Position numbers and translations under genes: made by a program. A DNA stretch of 64,000 bases from Onchidella celtica. Taxonomy: Eukaryota > Mollusca > Gastropoda > Systellommatophora > Onchidiidae. Of this stretch, positions 31,441-42,795 are shown piece by piece (position 1 is the first letter of the stretch; each line of letters opens with the position of its first letter). The notes below the pieces were generated by a model that saw nothing but the letters and a program-made list of their open reading frames with translations, ran no database searches and was not told the DNA's origin. The DNA is taken from positions 24,920,662 through 24,984,661 of the forward strand of contig OZ007569.1 of the NCBI GenBank assembly GCA_963931925.1, read 5' to 3'.

Positions 31441-32229
31441 GAGCTACATCAATTTAAATTTCTCAAACCGAATTAAATAGTTCAGTATAATCTTTATTAC
31501 ATTGGTACAATTCTTAGAATTTGTTTACACAAACACTGTAGGTACGTGATCGGGAAGACAGTTAAGGGGTTAATGACAAAATTCCAGATCCGAGAATTCT
31601 AAAACGATTCGATTCGAATCATCAACTCACCATAACACCCCCACCCCCTTGTTTTTTTCAAGTCGCCGTCTATTTTAAATTCCTTGAATAGCGTCTCTGT
31701 TGTGAGTAAACGTTCTCTATCAATCATCGAGCTTGTTACTAGTGACATATTAGCAAATTAGTCCTGTCAGGCAAGATGTGTAATTGATTGACGTATTTCA
31801 TGCCTGGCCTCTGGAAGTTGATTGTCGCTGGCTGAGAACTGATTACGCCAGGCCAGGACAGGGCAGACACGCGTTATGGCAAATCTTTGACACTAACCTG
31901 CTAGAAGGCCTGTTGGTCTTGATTCCAACTCCAGGGTATTGAGGGAAGGGGAGAGGTGGCAATTATCCTCCACGACATTGCGTGGTTGTCCCTCATTTAT
32001 GCCCCTTGGCTTGTGGAAGTCTTCTCATTTGCGAAGATGTATCGTCTCAGATATCAGGAAATCCGCGCCCACTGTACCGTACGAAATATTCACATCTGAG
32101 ATGTCTCAACGACATACTCTCTTAATCCTTCAATTTGTCATCAGTCTCTCAGGGCACATCTCCGGGTTTATTATCTTTAGCAACTTCAAATCCTTCGTGT
32201 CACTGGAGAATTTCTCTATTATTCCCAGG
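31441..32229. other. No recognisable feature
   Basis: Mixed DNA. A 102-codon ORF at 31939-32247 has no recognisable family. Confidence 0.4.
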
Positions 32230-32622
32230 AACAAAACAATGAAGTAAACAATTGTTAGTTTTAATTGTATTTAGTAAACAATCGTTAGTTTGAATTATAT
32301 GTGGTAAACAATAATTGTTAGTTTGATTTGTATTTAGTAAACAATTGTAGTTTGAATTGTAATTAGGAAACAATTGTTAGTTTAAATTGTATGTATAAAC
32401 AACCGTTAGTTTGATTTGTATTTAGTAAACAATTGTTAGTTTGAATGGTATTTGGTAAACAATCGTTAGTTTGAACTGTATTAAGTAAACAATCGTTAGT
32501 TCGAATTGTATTTAATAAACAATCGTTAGTTTGAACTGTGTTTAGTAAATAATCGTTCGCTTGAATTGTCTTTAATAAACAATCGTTACTTTGAATTGTA
32601 TTTAGTGAACAATCGTTCTTCG
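32230..32622. repeat. AT-rich 30-bp minisatellite, about 13 copies
   Basis: Diverged tandem unit of the type AACAATCGTTAGTTTGAATT followed by GTATTTAGTA. The - strand NDCLLNTIQT-repeat ORF is an artefact of the period. Confidence 0.9.
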
Positions 32623-33144
32623 ATATATACCCATGACTTAGTGGAGCATTCTGAAGAATTTGTTGACTTCGACCTGTTCTGTGCGATAGACACAAAAAGG
32701 TGATTTTGGGAAAAAGGCAAAACGCGTTTATTTGATCATTTTGTTGTACTGAAAATAGAGAAGTTTGTGTACACGTAGCTCAGCTCCATTGCCTGCACTC
32801 GTTTCGCCAGTGCTATTAATATATGGAGCTTTCCATGCGGTTTCCTGACGTATCAGTAAGACTGTTTTTGGAAAATTGTGACTTGACCTCAGGTCTTCAG
32901 CTCATCATTGTCATTGAATCTGTATCTTTTTAACTTAACAATGAAGACATGGTGAGAAACGAACTCTATAATGTTAATGCTAATTGCTAAAGAGCAATCG
33001 CGATATTGAAGGAACACAAAATTATTATATTAGGTTTGATTTACGAAACTTCCTTAGCTATATATTTCTGTCACTCTATGCTGAACTTCCTATTCGAATG
33101 CATCGTTAATGTTTTTGATATTTTGCTGTTTTTCTTTCTTTCAG
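32623..33144. other. Probable intron or upstream DNA of the receptor gene
   Basis: No gene is supported. Its right end is a good acceptor-like sequence, TTTTTCTTTCTTTCAG, ending at 33144. Confidence 0.45.
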
Positions 33145-33439
33145 AATCTGCCGTTAGTGCTTAAGAATGACAAGGGCTGCCATTATATGAAATGTAACCA
33201 AGGTCCTACAGCTTGAAATGACAAAGACTGACGCTGCTCGGCACATGCCAGTACCCACTGTGGAATAATAAAAAAAAAAAACGGCGTCTCATAGCTTTTC
33301 AGATCTGTGTCTTTAAGGCGGCCAGATTGCAACATTGGTTCGTTCTCTTCTAGATGGCGATCATCGTATCATGAAAAAATAATTTCAGAAGCCAGAATAT
33401 TCACAATATCTGCCAAAAAAAACAAACACCCAAACTATT

Positions 33440-33476
<37 letters not shown>

Positions 33477-33576
33477 CCAGAAACGATAAGCAGGCCATTG
33501 TCCAACTTGGCGAGCTGAGACTGTGTCTTTCTTCATTCTGTGTGATTTCAAATGACCTACATACATCACAACACAA
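33145..33576 (+). promoter_or_regulatory. Probable 5' UTR part of the receptor exon
   Basis: The exon start is inferred from the strong polypyrimidine-CAG acceptor at 33144; a weaker alternative CTTTTCAG ends at 33302. It contains several upstream ATGs outside the receptor frame and a (CAA)n run at about 33440-33476. Transcript data would be needed to fix the boundary. Confidence 0.45.
33438..33477. repeat. (CAA)n microsatellite
   Basis: About 13 CAA units, 100 bp before the receptor start codon and therefore probably in its 5' UTR. Confidence 0.95.
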
Positions 33577-36016
33577 ATGTTGGGCCCATCATCAACTGAA
33601 TGGGGTGTTTACGACGAAGAGGGCTCGGGATCTGTGAAAAAGCAAACGGTAGCCGAGGGAGTTGCTTCAATAAATACTTCCAGATCCGGGATGTGGGCTG
33701 ACCGGAATGCAAATCAGGCAGTGCCAATAATGTCCAATTATGATCCGTCCGATGACATGTTACTTGAGGTGTCAACACCTGAGGAAAGCGTAGCGGCGCA
33801 GGACGCCGTTACCAGCTTTGAGCACGACCAGGTTTTACACGGCAGTACACCAGAGATTGACGTCCATTCAGAGTCGACCCTGGCGGAAAAGCTGAATTCA
33901 TTAATATATAATCTAACCACTTCTTTTCAGGAGTACCAATCGTCTCTCCCAGTCAATACATCTGTGACGTTCAACGAGTATTTCCACGCAACATTTCCAC
34001 TTGCCAACACCACCCAACCAGCTTATAGAAATTTTAACCTGACCTCGCCTGTCCCAAGTCCTTCCATTCAAAGTTTCACAGACTCCATTTTCTCATCAAC
34101 TGAAGGATGGACTCTGGATACATCATGGGATAACTTCACCAACGGCACTGGGGAGGACGGCACTGGACAGGATCTGGACAGCGTCAAGACCACCGCAGAA
34201 ATAGTGATCATTTCAATTGTGGTTGGTCTTTTAGCGATTTTAACCGCAGGGGGAAATCTTTTAGTCATTGTTGCATTTAAAATAGATAAAAACCTGCAGA
34301 CCGTAAGCAACTATTTTCTCCTAAGTTTGGCGGTGGCTGATCTCACCATAGGCATAATTTCGATGCCCCTGTATACTGTGTATATACTTATGGGATACTG
34401 GCCTCTGAAGGCACTCATGTGTGATATTTGGTTGTCGCTAGATTATACAATGAGCAATGCCTCCGTGGCTAATCTAATTATCATCAGTTTTGATAGGTAT
34501 CTGAGTGTGACAAGGCCACTGACCTACCGGGCCAAAAGGACGCCAAGACGAGCAGCCACAATGATTGGATTCGCTTGGGTCATTTCGTCCATTATATGGA
34601 CGCCCTGGATATTCGCCTGGCCCTACATAGAGGGGAAGAGAAACGTCCCTCCCACGGATTGTTATATACAATTTCTTAAAACTAATCAGTACATCACCAT
34701 CATAACAGCTATGTTCGCATTCTATATCCCAGTCATCATTATGACTGTGTTGTACTTCAGAATCTACAGGGAGACACAAAAGCGCCAAAAGGACTTGCCA
34801 AAACTGCAAGGGATGCACAAATCGAAGAAAATCAAAGATCCCAACCATCGGCATCATCACTATAGCAAAAAGTCCATGGCGTCCAGCGATGAAGAGGGAA
34901 ATTCTAATGCTAGTGACAGAGGGAATCATATTGTTCACCAAAACGGGTTTGACGCCACTGAACCAACTTCTGTGAAGAGCAAATTACTGGGATGTTTGAA
35001 AATTGACCGCGATTCGGACTACATGGAAGATTCAAGCACTAGTGACCCACCTGGCTCTCCGCCAACATCAAACATTCATTCCAACAATGCTATTCCCACG
35101 CCGCCCTACATGCCACGGTCTAACGGGGAGAGGAATCTTCCACGGCAAGATTCAGACAATTCAACGACAAGCCTTCAAGTCCCCTCATCGAAACCTTCCC
35201 GGTCGGTACGCATGAATTTCAGCACATCACTTATACCACTGTTACCAATAGACTCACCTAGCCCTACATCTCCCTGTGACATGTACAGGGATCTAAGTCT
35301 CGACACGAATTCGTCCACCCCTGAACAAGCGGTATCGCCAATAAGCGCGGCCAATTCCTCCAGGTCGCCCAGTATCCTGACCACGTCTTTCGCTCACCAT
35401 GTTGCGGAAACCATAGCCGAGGACCCACTTTCAGACTCATCTCCGTCCCTCACTGATGTCAAAGTAAATGATAAGCACGACAGTGAAGACGAGGAAGACG
35501 ACGACGATGAAAGTGCCATGTACAGAGTTTTGATTTGTCTTCCTGAGGAAGACTCAGCTACTGTTGACTCCAAACCTACCATCAGGATGGAGCTGGAGGA
35601 AGACATGGACAGGTTCAGTGAACTCAATCCAGGCCTGGTCCAGAGGAATGAAAGCGATACGGACGACGATGACATAGCTCTTCGTCGTATTCCAGAGCGG
35701 CCCTCTCTCCCTCCACCGGTCCGTCCACCGACTGGTACCCCGGCGCTAGCCCGCAGAGCTCAAAGCAGTGACTCGAACAAAGTGGCTATGCAGGCAAAGA
35801 TTGCTGCCAGAGCGGCTACTCGGGTCCGCAAGGCCAAACAACAAGCCAGATCAAAGGTCCAGTCCAAACGCCAGGAGAGAAGACAAGATCAGAAAGCGGC
35901 CAAGACGCTAACGGCCATCTTGTTGGCATTCGTCGTCACCTGGACGCCGTACAATATCTTCGCCGTGGTGGAGGCTTTTTGTGATAACTGCGTCAACGAA
36001 ACATTGTATCATATAG
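33577..36016 (+). CDS. Muscarinic acetylcholine receptor (GPCR), exon coding N-terminus to TM6
   Basis: Plasma-membrane receptor for acetylcholine, class A rhodopsin type. The N-terminus is about 205 residues with N-glycosylation sequons at N33, N112, N127, N144, N154, N186 and N189 and no clear signal peptide. Approximate segments: TM1 208-234, TM2 244-268, TM3 280-305, TM4 327-349, TM5 373-396, TM6 776-799. Family signatures are [10 protein letters not shown] with the amine-binding Asp289, DRY at 306-308, [21 protein letters not shown], and WTPYN (Trp789, Tyr792, Asn793). Cys282 and Cys362 fit the conserved disulfide. The third intracellular loop is very long (about 375 residues), with an acidic run and a Lys/Arg-rich end. 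[13 protein letters not shown] with WTPYN resembles Gq-coupled M1/M3/M5 and arthropod A-type receptors, so Gq coupling is inferred. The exon ends at 36016, in phase 1, before GTGAGT; TM7 and the tail are missing. Reading through adds only EYWNL and a stop. Confidence 0.95.
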
Positions 36017-36022
36017 GTGAGT
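36017..36022 (+). other. Splice donor GTGAGT
   Basis: ATAG followed by GTGAGT directly after the codon for Ile813. The split codon begins with G. Family members continue here into TM7 (NPxxY region), which is absent downstream in frame, so this is the exon 3' end and the start of an intron. Confidence 0.85.
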
Positions 36023-36061
36023 ACTGGAACTTGTGACTCTGTTTATGAAATTTGTTAATGA

Positions 36062-36300
36062 TATCGTGAGAGTATTTGCCATAATGTAGTATGCGACATT
36101 TGGCGGAGTTTGAGCAATTGTCATGAAAATGGTTCTCTCACTCCTGATTTCATTATATGGAAGTGTCATTCCAATCGGTTAATATATTATTTTGAAAGGT
36201 ATAGAGCAAAACCCTGATTTTACACAACTCGTGAAAGTTTTAATAGACATTTTCTAGAAAAGGCCAAAATGCACATACAACAATATGGAAAATACCCGAC
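36062..36300 (+). repeat. Dispersed repeat F, copy 1
   Basis: Matches 57222-57462 in the same orientation: GTATGCGACATTT, TTGTCATGAAA, TGGTTCTCTCACT, AAAATGCA, TATGGAAAATACCCGACG. Unclassified and non-coding. It starts just 45 bp into the inferred intron. Confidence 0.7.
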
Positions 36301-37489
36301 GCCATACTAACATTTCTCATTTTGCAAAGATGGGCGGTTCCAACACACACACACTGCCACCGCCTCCCACCCCACCTCACCCAAACCGTTAGCTTAAATT
36401 TAAAAAGTAGTAATTACATGTTCATATTTCTAAAAATGCCTCTTTAGCAAAGCCCAGACAAATAGCAAAAGCGGTGGGATGGGGGCATACTTATATTCTG
36501 GCTGAACCTCCACACATCACTCACGATTTATATTAATTAGGAAAAAAAAAACAGTTATTTTTCAAACACATTAATGAACGCCTGTGCAGCTTGTCGGTTT
36601 TTGTTTTTTTCTAAATGAATGCATTAAAAAAAAACCTGTTGATGATTGGATCATCATTTTCAATTTTATCTTAATTTTGAATTGAAATATCTCAGAATCA
36701 GCATTTTTGGAACTCACCACGTTACCCATACAAGCGCGATAAAGTTCTATCACTTGCAAAACGTGCCAGTCGTTTAATATTTTTAGCAAATCTCTTTCTA
36801 TTACTGGTTCTGGTTATAGATGCTGATTTAGACGTTGAAATGAAATGTCGGTGGAGCAGAAGGAGAAGCAATATCATAAGTGTTCTTTCAGTATGAACAC
36901 AACCCGCAAATAAATGGTTCGGTCTTCGCCACGACTAATGACTATCATTCTTTATAATTCTATTGCCTGATTTTCCATTCTTGAAGATGTTTCAGCCCAA
37001 TTTCTTACCTGAATGTGAAGTAATCGTTTCTTGCACCTGAGTTATTTTTCTGAAGTCCCTGCAATTGATTTTGCAGGGAACAGCTTTCGTGGATCATTTG
37101 TCTTGCGAGAGGAGTCGTTATAGGGAAATGGTTAAAATTTCATGCACAGGAACTAGATCTTCTAACTCCTAGCCCAGTTTTTGACAGGGGCAAATTGTGT
37201 GTTAAAAGCAAATGAATTCTATTCCTGGTAATGAACAGATGTGTTTACATAATGCAGTGCTGCGAAACATAACGTTAATAAGTTGAGAATTGAGAAATGT
37301 TACGTTGAAGTATTTCAACCATGGGAATATCTTTCGATCTGAATAAATTTGAGTGTTCAAAAGTTATTTAATGACGGTGATTCATAATTCAGTCTCACTG
37401 AAGCAGATCGTGCTGGGTAATTTATAGTTTGCGCCACTAATCACGCTAGTTTTTTTCGGCAGCAACAATAGTAAATATTTTTGAATTTC
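36301..37489. other. Inferred intron, no recognisable feature
   Basis: AT-rich with A/T homopolymers. I looked for a TM7 exon here and found none. Confidence 0.45.
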
Positions 37490-37499
37490 TTTTGTGTAT

Positions 37500-37604
37500 G
37501 CGTGTGTGTGTGTGTGTGTAAGAGTTTGTTAAAGCGCCCAGAGCTTGTCATCGACGGGGTTGGGCGCTATATAAATGCAATATATTATTATTATTATTAT
37601 TAGT
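37500..37604 (+). mobile_element. SINE/LINE-like 3' tail with (GT)n and (ATT)n
   Basis: A (GT)n run is followed by AAAGCGCCCAGAGC, GGGCGCTATATAAATGC and an (ATT)n tail. This arrangement is a widespread retroposon 3' end in animals. A diverged copy, interrupted by another element, lies at 39543-39830. Confidence 0.6.
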
Positions 37605-38051
37605 TATTCTCTGCAAGTAACCGTGTGATAATGTCATTAAAGTGAATACATGGATAGCACCATTCGTACAATTGATATTCGACAATTTTCGTGCCTGAAC
37701 AAATAGGGATCTCTATTGTACTTTCCTGATAGATTTCCTGGATGGTCGAAGACGTGGGGAGGGAAAGGGGGTGGGGGGGAGGACGAGAGGAGTCAGCTGG
37801 AGGATAGTGCAAGACACCTTAATGAATGTCATTCAGCGTTTCAGTTACTGTACGCTATGCTTCACTCGCGTGAATTTGTCATAATTAGGTCAGCTTTGTA
37901 TGATTTCATAAGAAAAGTAATTAGTCGTCACATTTAATTTACTGCATTTAAACTATTTTTTTTTTCTTTTTTTTTTTTCCTTTTACTTCCTCAAACTTCC
38001 TCTAACTTCGGATCAATAAACTGTCCGTTTGTCTCGCATCTCTGTCAATGC

Positions 38052-38156
38052 AAGATGTCTGTCTGTCTGTTTGTGACGGTCTGTCTATGTGCCTGTCTTT
38101 CTGTCTGCCTATTTGTCCGACCGTCTGTCCGTCCGTCCGTCCATCTATCCATCCCA
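38052..38156. repeat. (GTCT)/(GTCC)/(ATCC) tetranucleotide tract
   Basis: Degenerate tetranucleotide repeats changing from GTCT to GTCC to ATCC. The same succession ends the array at 40455-41095. Confidence 0.85.
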
Positions 38157-38449
38157 CAGGTATTAAGCAAAGAGAGGAAAATACTGATAATATTAAAAAC
38201 GACGATTCCCACGGACAGCATGTTTACTACTGCGTTGCCTTGAAGGTTCATTGTTGTTGTCGTTGTTGTAAAAAAATATGTTGTTGTTGTTTTTGCCGTT
38301 GTTATTGTAAAATTGATTATTCTGTTTTCTGGAACGGGACCGAATGGACATCGAAAAATGATATTTTTAACATTCACGACAGTGATTATTTTAAAAATAC
38401 ACGTCCACGATGTGTGTGTGTCTGTCTGTGTGTGTGTTTATTTTGTTTT

Positions 38450-38620
38450 CCGGGAACAACAACAACAACAACTACTACACGTCTTGTATGAATCACCGAA
38501 TTAGATAGTAATGATAATAACAATAATAACAATAACAACAGCCACAACAGCAAGAACAACAACAACTCGTTAAGAACCACCGACTTAGATTATTAAGACA
38601 ACAACAGCAACAACAACCTT
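38450..38620. repeat. (AAC)n/(AAT)n-rich tract
   Basis: Interrupted AAC, ACT and AATAAC trinucleotides. Low-complexity ORFs here are artefacts. Confidence 0.8.
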
Positions 38621-39303
38621 GAAAATAAATAAAATCACATTCCCTTCATTCTTTGAGAGCTTCCTGTATAGTTTTCTTACTGTTTGTATGTAGCTCTTTG
38701 TGAGTCTACAGGTATTTTTTTTAAATTTTATATTGGTGCCACATTAAAACATTCGTGACATGCACTGCCGCGACTCCACAGTTTTTGTTGTTGTTGTGTT
38801 TTAAATCAATTGGAACCAGCGGTCTTTTTTTTTTCGGTGATAATTCAGCTGTAATAGTTATTTCTTACTGCAGGGCCGCTAATCTCCAAACACAATCATT
38901 ATTGTAAAGCTGGCCATAAGATGTCCTTCACAAAGTACGTACTGTCGATTATGGCAGTTTTTGACAACACTCCCCCCCCCCCCCGCCCCTCAAGGTTTAT
39001 TATGCTTGGTTTCACTCCCATCCTTTGCACGAGAATAAGGCTATTAGAATGTTCACGACTAGGCCTTTACTATTCTGAATTAATTATAATGGCATTTTGC
39101 TTAGACTATTGAACTGTTTTAGCCTAAGTGTTCTATTTTTATGTAATTCTATAATAGGGGAAAAAAAAAACAATTGAAAAACGTACGTATTCGCGCCTCA
39201 AACAACCATCCTCTCTCCCCGCCCCCACCCCCCCCCCCTTCCCTAATGTACACTTTTCATTCGCTCGGAGCAACCCCCTTACACCCTCTCCCAAGGACGA
39301 CCA

Positions 39304-39305
<2 letters not shown>

Positions 39306-39337
<32 letters not shown>

Positions 39338-39348
39338 TGCGTGTGTGA
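39306..39348. repeat. (GT)n microsatellite
   Basis: Interrupted GT dinucleotide run, preceded by a C-rich stretch at 39217-39240. Confidence 0.9.
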
Positions 39349-39542
39349 CCCGAAGAACTGGAATTTGCTGTCTCAAACTTAAGAGACATACAAAAGACTG
39401 AAATGTTCTAGAAACATGAAAACCTCACCTTTTCAGTTGATGGAATACAACCAAGGCTGTTTCTGGCCGTTTTCACAATGTTTAGCCTAGTATGCTTATA
39501 ATGTTCTTTGTGCTGGTGAATTGAATGTGAGTGGTAGAATTA

Positions 39543-39830
39543 CTGTAATAAAGCGCTTAGAGTCGTATTTCTCAAGGTGGGACATGGCACTATTTTGGTA
39601 GGGCGTGGGACTTCAGAATAGGGCACAGGGATTTACACTGTAACCTAACTTTGTCCCATCATGGGAGGGGGGGGGGGAGGGAGGGAGAGGTGGCGGGTTT
39701 TTGTTTTTTTTGAAACTGAAGTGGGGCGTGGGACAAAGAAGGTTGAGAAACATTGGGTTTGAGCTAGTATTTGACGAGATGATACGCTTTATAAATGGTA
39801 TATAAATGGTATTATTATTATTGTTGTTGT
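39543..39830 (+). mobile_element. SINE/LINE-like tail split by an insertion
   Basis: Left half AATAAAGCGCTTAGAG ends at about 39561. The right half (TTTGACGAGATGATACGCTT, TATAAATGG and an ATT tail) resumes at about 39770. Compared with 37515-37604, the intervening 200 bp is an insertion. Confidence 0.6.
39562..39763. mobile_element. hAT-like non-autonomous element inserted in a retroposon tail
   Basis: Inverted ends: GTATTTCTCAAGGTGGG on the left and GGTTGAGAAACAT on the right. It contains a poly-G run and a repeated GGGCGTGGGAC motif. Similar to the larger TTCTCAAC-ended element at 45019-45527. Confidence 0.55.
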
Positions 39831-39990
39831 TACTGGATGACACCCCCCCCCCTCCCCCAAGGTCATTTTTCTTACGTTTTAATCTTGAAGTCTTTATCGC
39901 TCTGCATGAGTAGGGAGCTCTGATGTGCCATCTGGGCTCGTCTTGCCCATGGAGCGGAGGCAAATGGGAAAAAACTGGTCCATAAAGGGA

Positions 39991-40110
39991 AAATTCAAAT
40001 GTTACAAATTCAAATGTTACAAATTCAAATGTTACAAATTCAAATGTTACAAATTCAAATGTTACAAATTCAAATGTTACAAATTCAAATGTTACAAATT
40101 CAAATGTTAC
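39991..40110. repeat. Perfect 15-bp x 8 tandem repeat
   Basis: Eight exact copies of AAATTCAAATGTTAC. The frame stays open (FKCYK on +), an artefact of period 15. Perfect identity suggests recent expansion and likely length polymorphism. Confidence 0.97.
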
Positions 40111-40454
40111 AATAACAACTGAGTTCTTACAAGACAGCCCGAAGGAGACGGGAGGGGTAGAGGTAATATTCGATTGTAACAAAGAAGAAAAAAATTGAGT
40201 ACACTAAGGCTATGTCGAGGTCAACGATGCAAAATATTATTCATTTTCTTTTTTTTTCTTAATGGGCAAAAAGGCTACATTCTAATGCCTCACATTTTCT
40301 CTGAATTATTTTCCCAGTGTTCTGTCTCCCCCCCCCAAGCTTCTCCATTAATTACACTGGAGTTGTCTTTCACTCGACGATATAGGACAACAGCTGGTTA
40401 TGACCGGAATGTGCGATTTCATTATGTTTAATAATAAATATAATATTGTATTTC

Positions 40455-41100
40455 TGTCCACCTCCCTGTCTGTTTGACTGCCTGTCTGTCTGTCTGTCTG
40501 CTTATGTCTGTCTGCTTGCCTGAATCTGTCTGGCTATTTACCTCGCTGTCTGCTTGCCTGAATCTGTCTGGCTATTTACCTCGCTGTCTGATTGTCTGTC
40601 TGTCTGACTGTCTGCTTGCCTGAATCAGTCTATTTGCCTGGCTGTCTGATTATCTGCCTGCCATACTGTCCGCTTGCCTGAATCGGTCTGTCTATTTACC
40701 TGGCTGTCTGTCTGTCTGTCTGCTTGCCTGAATCTGTCTGTCTATTTACCTGGCTGTCTGATTATCTGCCTGACTGTCTGCTTGCCTGAATCTGTCTATT
40801 TACCTGGCTGTCTGTCTGTCTGCTTGCCTGAATCTGTCTATTTACCTGACTGTCTGATTGTCTGTGTCTGTCTGTCTGACTGTCTGCTTGCCTGAATCTG
40901 TCTGTCTATTTATCTGGCTGTCTGATTGTCTGTCTGTCTGTCTGACCGTCTGCTTGCCTGAATCTGTCTGTCTATTTATCTGGCTGTCTGATTGTCTGTC
41001 TGTTTGTGACTGTCTGTCTATCTGCCTGTCTGTCTGTTTGTCTATCTGTCCGACCGTCTATCCGTCCGTCCGTCCATCCATCTATCCATCCATCCACTCG
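40455..41100. repeat. CTGT-type array with higher-order repeat
   Basis: Degenerate GTCT units organised in a larger repeat of about 60-100 bp marked by GCTTGCCTGAATCTGTCTG and TATTTACCTGGCTGTCTG (at least 8 occurrences). It ends in GTCC and ATCC runs. Cys/Leu/Ser ORFs are artefacts. Confidence 0.9.
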
Positions 41101-41800
41101 CCGCTCTATCTACCTATTTTTTTTTCTCTCCCTCCTTCCTTCACTTGTTATTTTTTCTTCTTTGATACTTTGAATAACATTGCTAGCTTATGTTTCCAGC
41201 ACGTCCGTGGACCCAGGATATTTATGGAAAACCAGCATCCCATAGTGTTTGATATTGTCCCCAGCTAAGACTAGACAGTAATGATGCCCCCGTATTCGAA
41301 TTACACGGGGAATGAATATTCCCTGTCCATCAGTGTTCTCACTCATACCGTATACTGATCCATAGTCACCGATGCATTCTTGCCTCGAAATAACAAATTA
41401 TGGGTTTCCCCTCTATAGGTTTTCGTCTTGTCCGCAATTCTGAAGCGCTTGTTTACCTCATGCAATGCTATCACCATTCTTTGGCAAAATGAATTGGACT
41501 CAAGAATCGACGTGTGAATAATAGGTCAAAATAGCCAGTGTTACTAGATCTAGATCCAAGGTCTTTATTTTTGGGTTGCGAACATGCACTCAGTCAGTGA
41601 AAGGTGTGCAAAATAAATTAAATAACCAGTAAAATCTTGGTTGTTAGTTCTGTGTGTATTCAGACATTGACTGATATATAAATAATAATAATTTTTAAAA
41701 CAAAAAACAAAAATTCCAGTCATACACTGTACTGCATTTTGTGTTTGGTTCCGCATATGTTCAGGCATTGAAAGGTGCGAAAAATATATTAAAATAACCA
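41101..41800. other. No recognisable feature
   Basis: AT-rich inferred-intron DNA. Two segments (about 41580-41680 and 41750-41800) share AGTGAAAGGTGTGCAAAATA-like sequence, a weak local duplication. Confidence 0.4.
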
Positions 41801-41889
41801 TTATCAATTAAAGGCCTTGGTTTTGTTTCGAATTCGATGGTATGAACACAATAATAATGATAATAATACACATGATAATAAGGACAATG

Positions 41890-42155
41890 GTAATAATAAA
41901 GCACACCTATACTGCGCACACTTCTCATTTAAAATAGGATCTAGGCGCGTTACAATTAAAGACGTAGTCACGGCATTGGACAACTCACTAAAAACACAAT
42001 TACATAAGAAAATAGATTCAAAATATAATTTCAGGTGAAAAGACATGTTGTTATTTTGGATGTTAAAGAGTTTAAATTCTCATCTTGCCTAGTTGGTAAG
42101 GTAGTCTACACCGAGAGCCCAGCATTAGTTAAGTTCCTGGGGCAAGACCTTGTTA
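41890..42155. mobile_element. Decayed retroposon remnants
   Basis: ACTGCGCACACTTCTCATTT and CTAGGCGCGTTAC resemble retroposon tails. GCCTAGTTGGTAAGGTAGTC at about 42088 resembles a tRNA-like A-box head with no clear B box. Low confidence. Confidence 0.3.
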
Positions 42156-42261
42156 AAAGATGTTTAAAATGTACAAACGGACCAATATTATTAGCAAGAA
42201 AAAGCAAGTTGGGTCGTTGCTGTTTTTTCGGGGTGGGGGGGGGGGGGGGGTTACTGCATGG

Positions 42262-42795
42262 CAGGGATGGCCAAACCCCGGCTCGCCAGTCATATGCGGC
42301 TCTTTGGCCTTCAATATGCGGCTCGTGGAAATTTGTAGGCCGAGCTCTTTGTTCACATCTCTTTTTTTTTTATCCTTTGAGTTTCATTTTTGGCAGTCTA
42401 ATTTTGTCACTGAAATGCAGATCCACATGTTTTTCTTAGATATTTCCATAGTTCATTTCTGTATTTGATACGTCCAGTATTGCTAAAACAATCATCAGTC
42501 AAAATTTTGACAACATTAAATATTTGGTATGTATGTGTACTTTCTTATTACTGGAACTAATACAAGTTAATAGTTTCAAAAACTGCATACATGAGTAAAT
42601 ACTGGTGCATACATTGTCTTTCTTAATATTATTTTGTATAGGCTACATGTAAAATATGTGTGACAGTGTGACAATAATAATATGTGTATGTAACAATAAA
42701 AACTTGTATGTACCTTTTGTTCGTATCTTGTGGCCCTCGAACAGGTGAAGTTTATCGTATGTGGCTCTTACAGTAAGCAAGATTGGCCACCTCTG
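42262..42795. mobile_element. hAT-like non-autonomous element
   Basis: The left end is CAGGGATGGCCAAACCCCGG and the right end, inverted, is CAGAGGTGGCCAATC, forming short imperfect TIRs of hAT style. Subterminal ATGCGGCTCTTTGG and TATGTGGCTCTTAC are inverse-related motifs. It matches 30683-31051 over the right half. No transposase ORF; no target duplication found. Confidence 0.7.

Noticed and set aside
31939..32247. 102-codon ORF at 31.9 kb as a gene
   Set aside because: No recognisable motif and it runs into the AT-rich minisatellite.
34474..34941. Antisense 155-codon ORF within the receptor exon
   Set aside because: Shadow of the conserved receptor coding sequence on the other strand.
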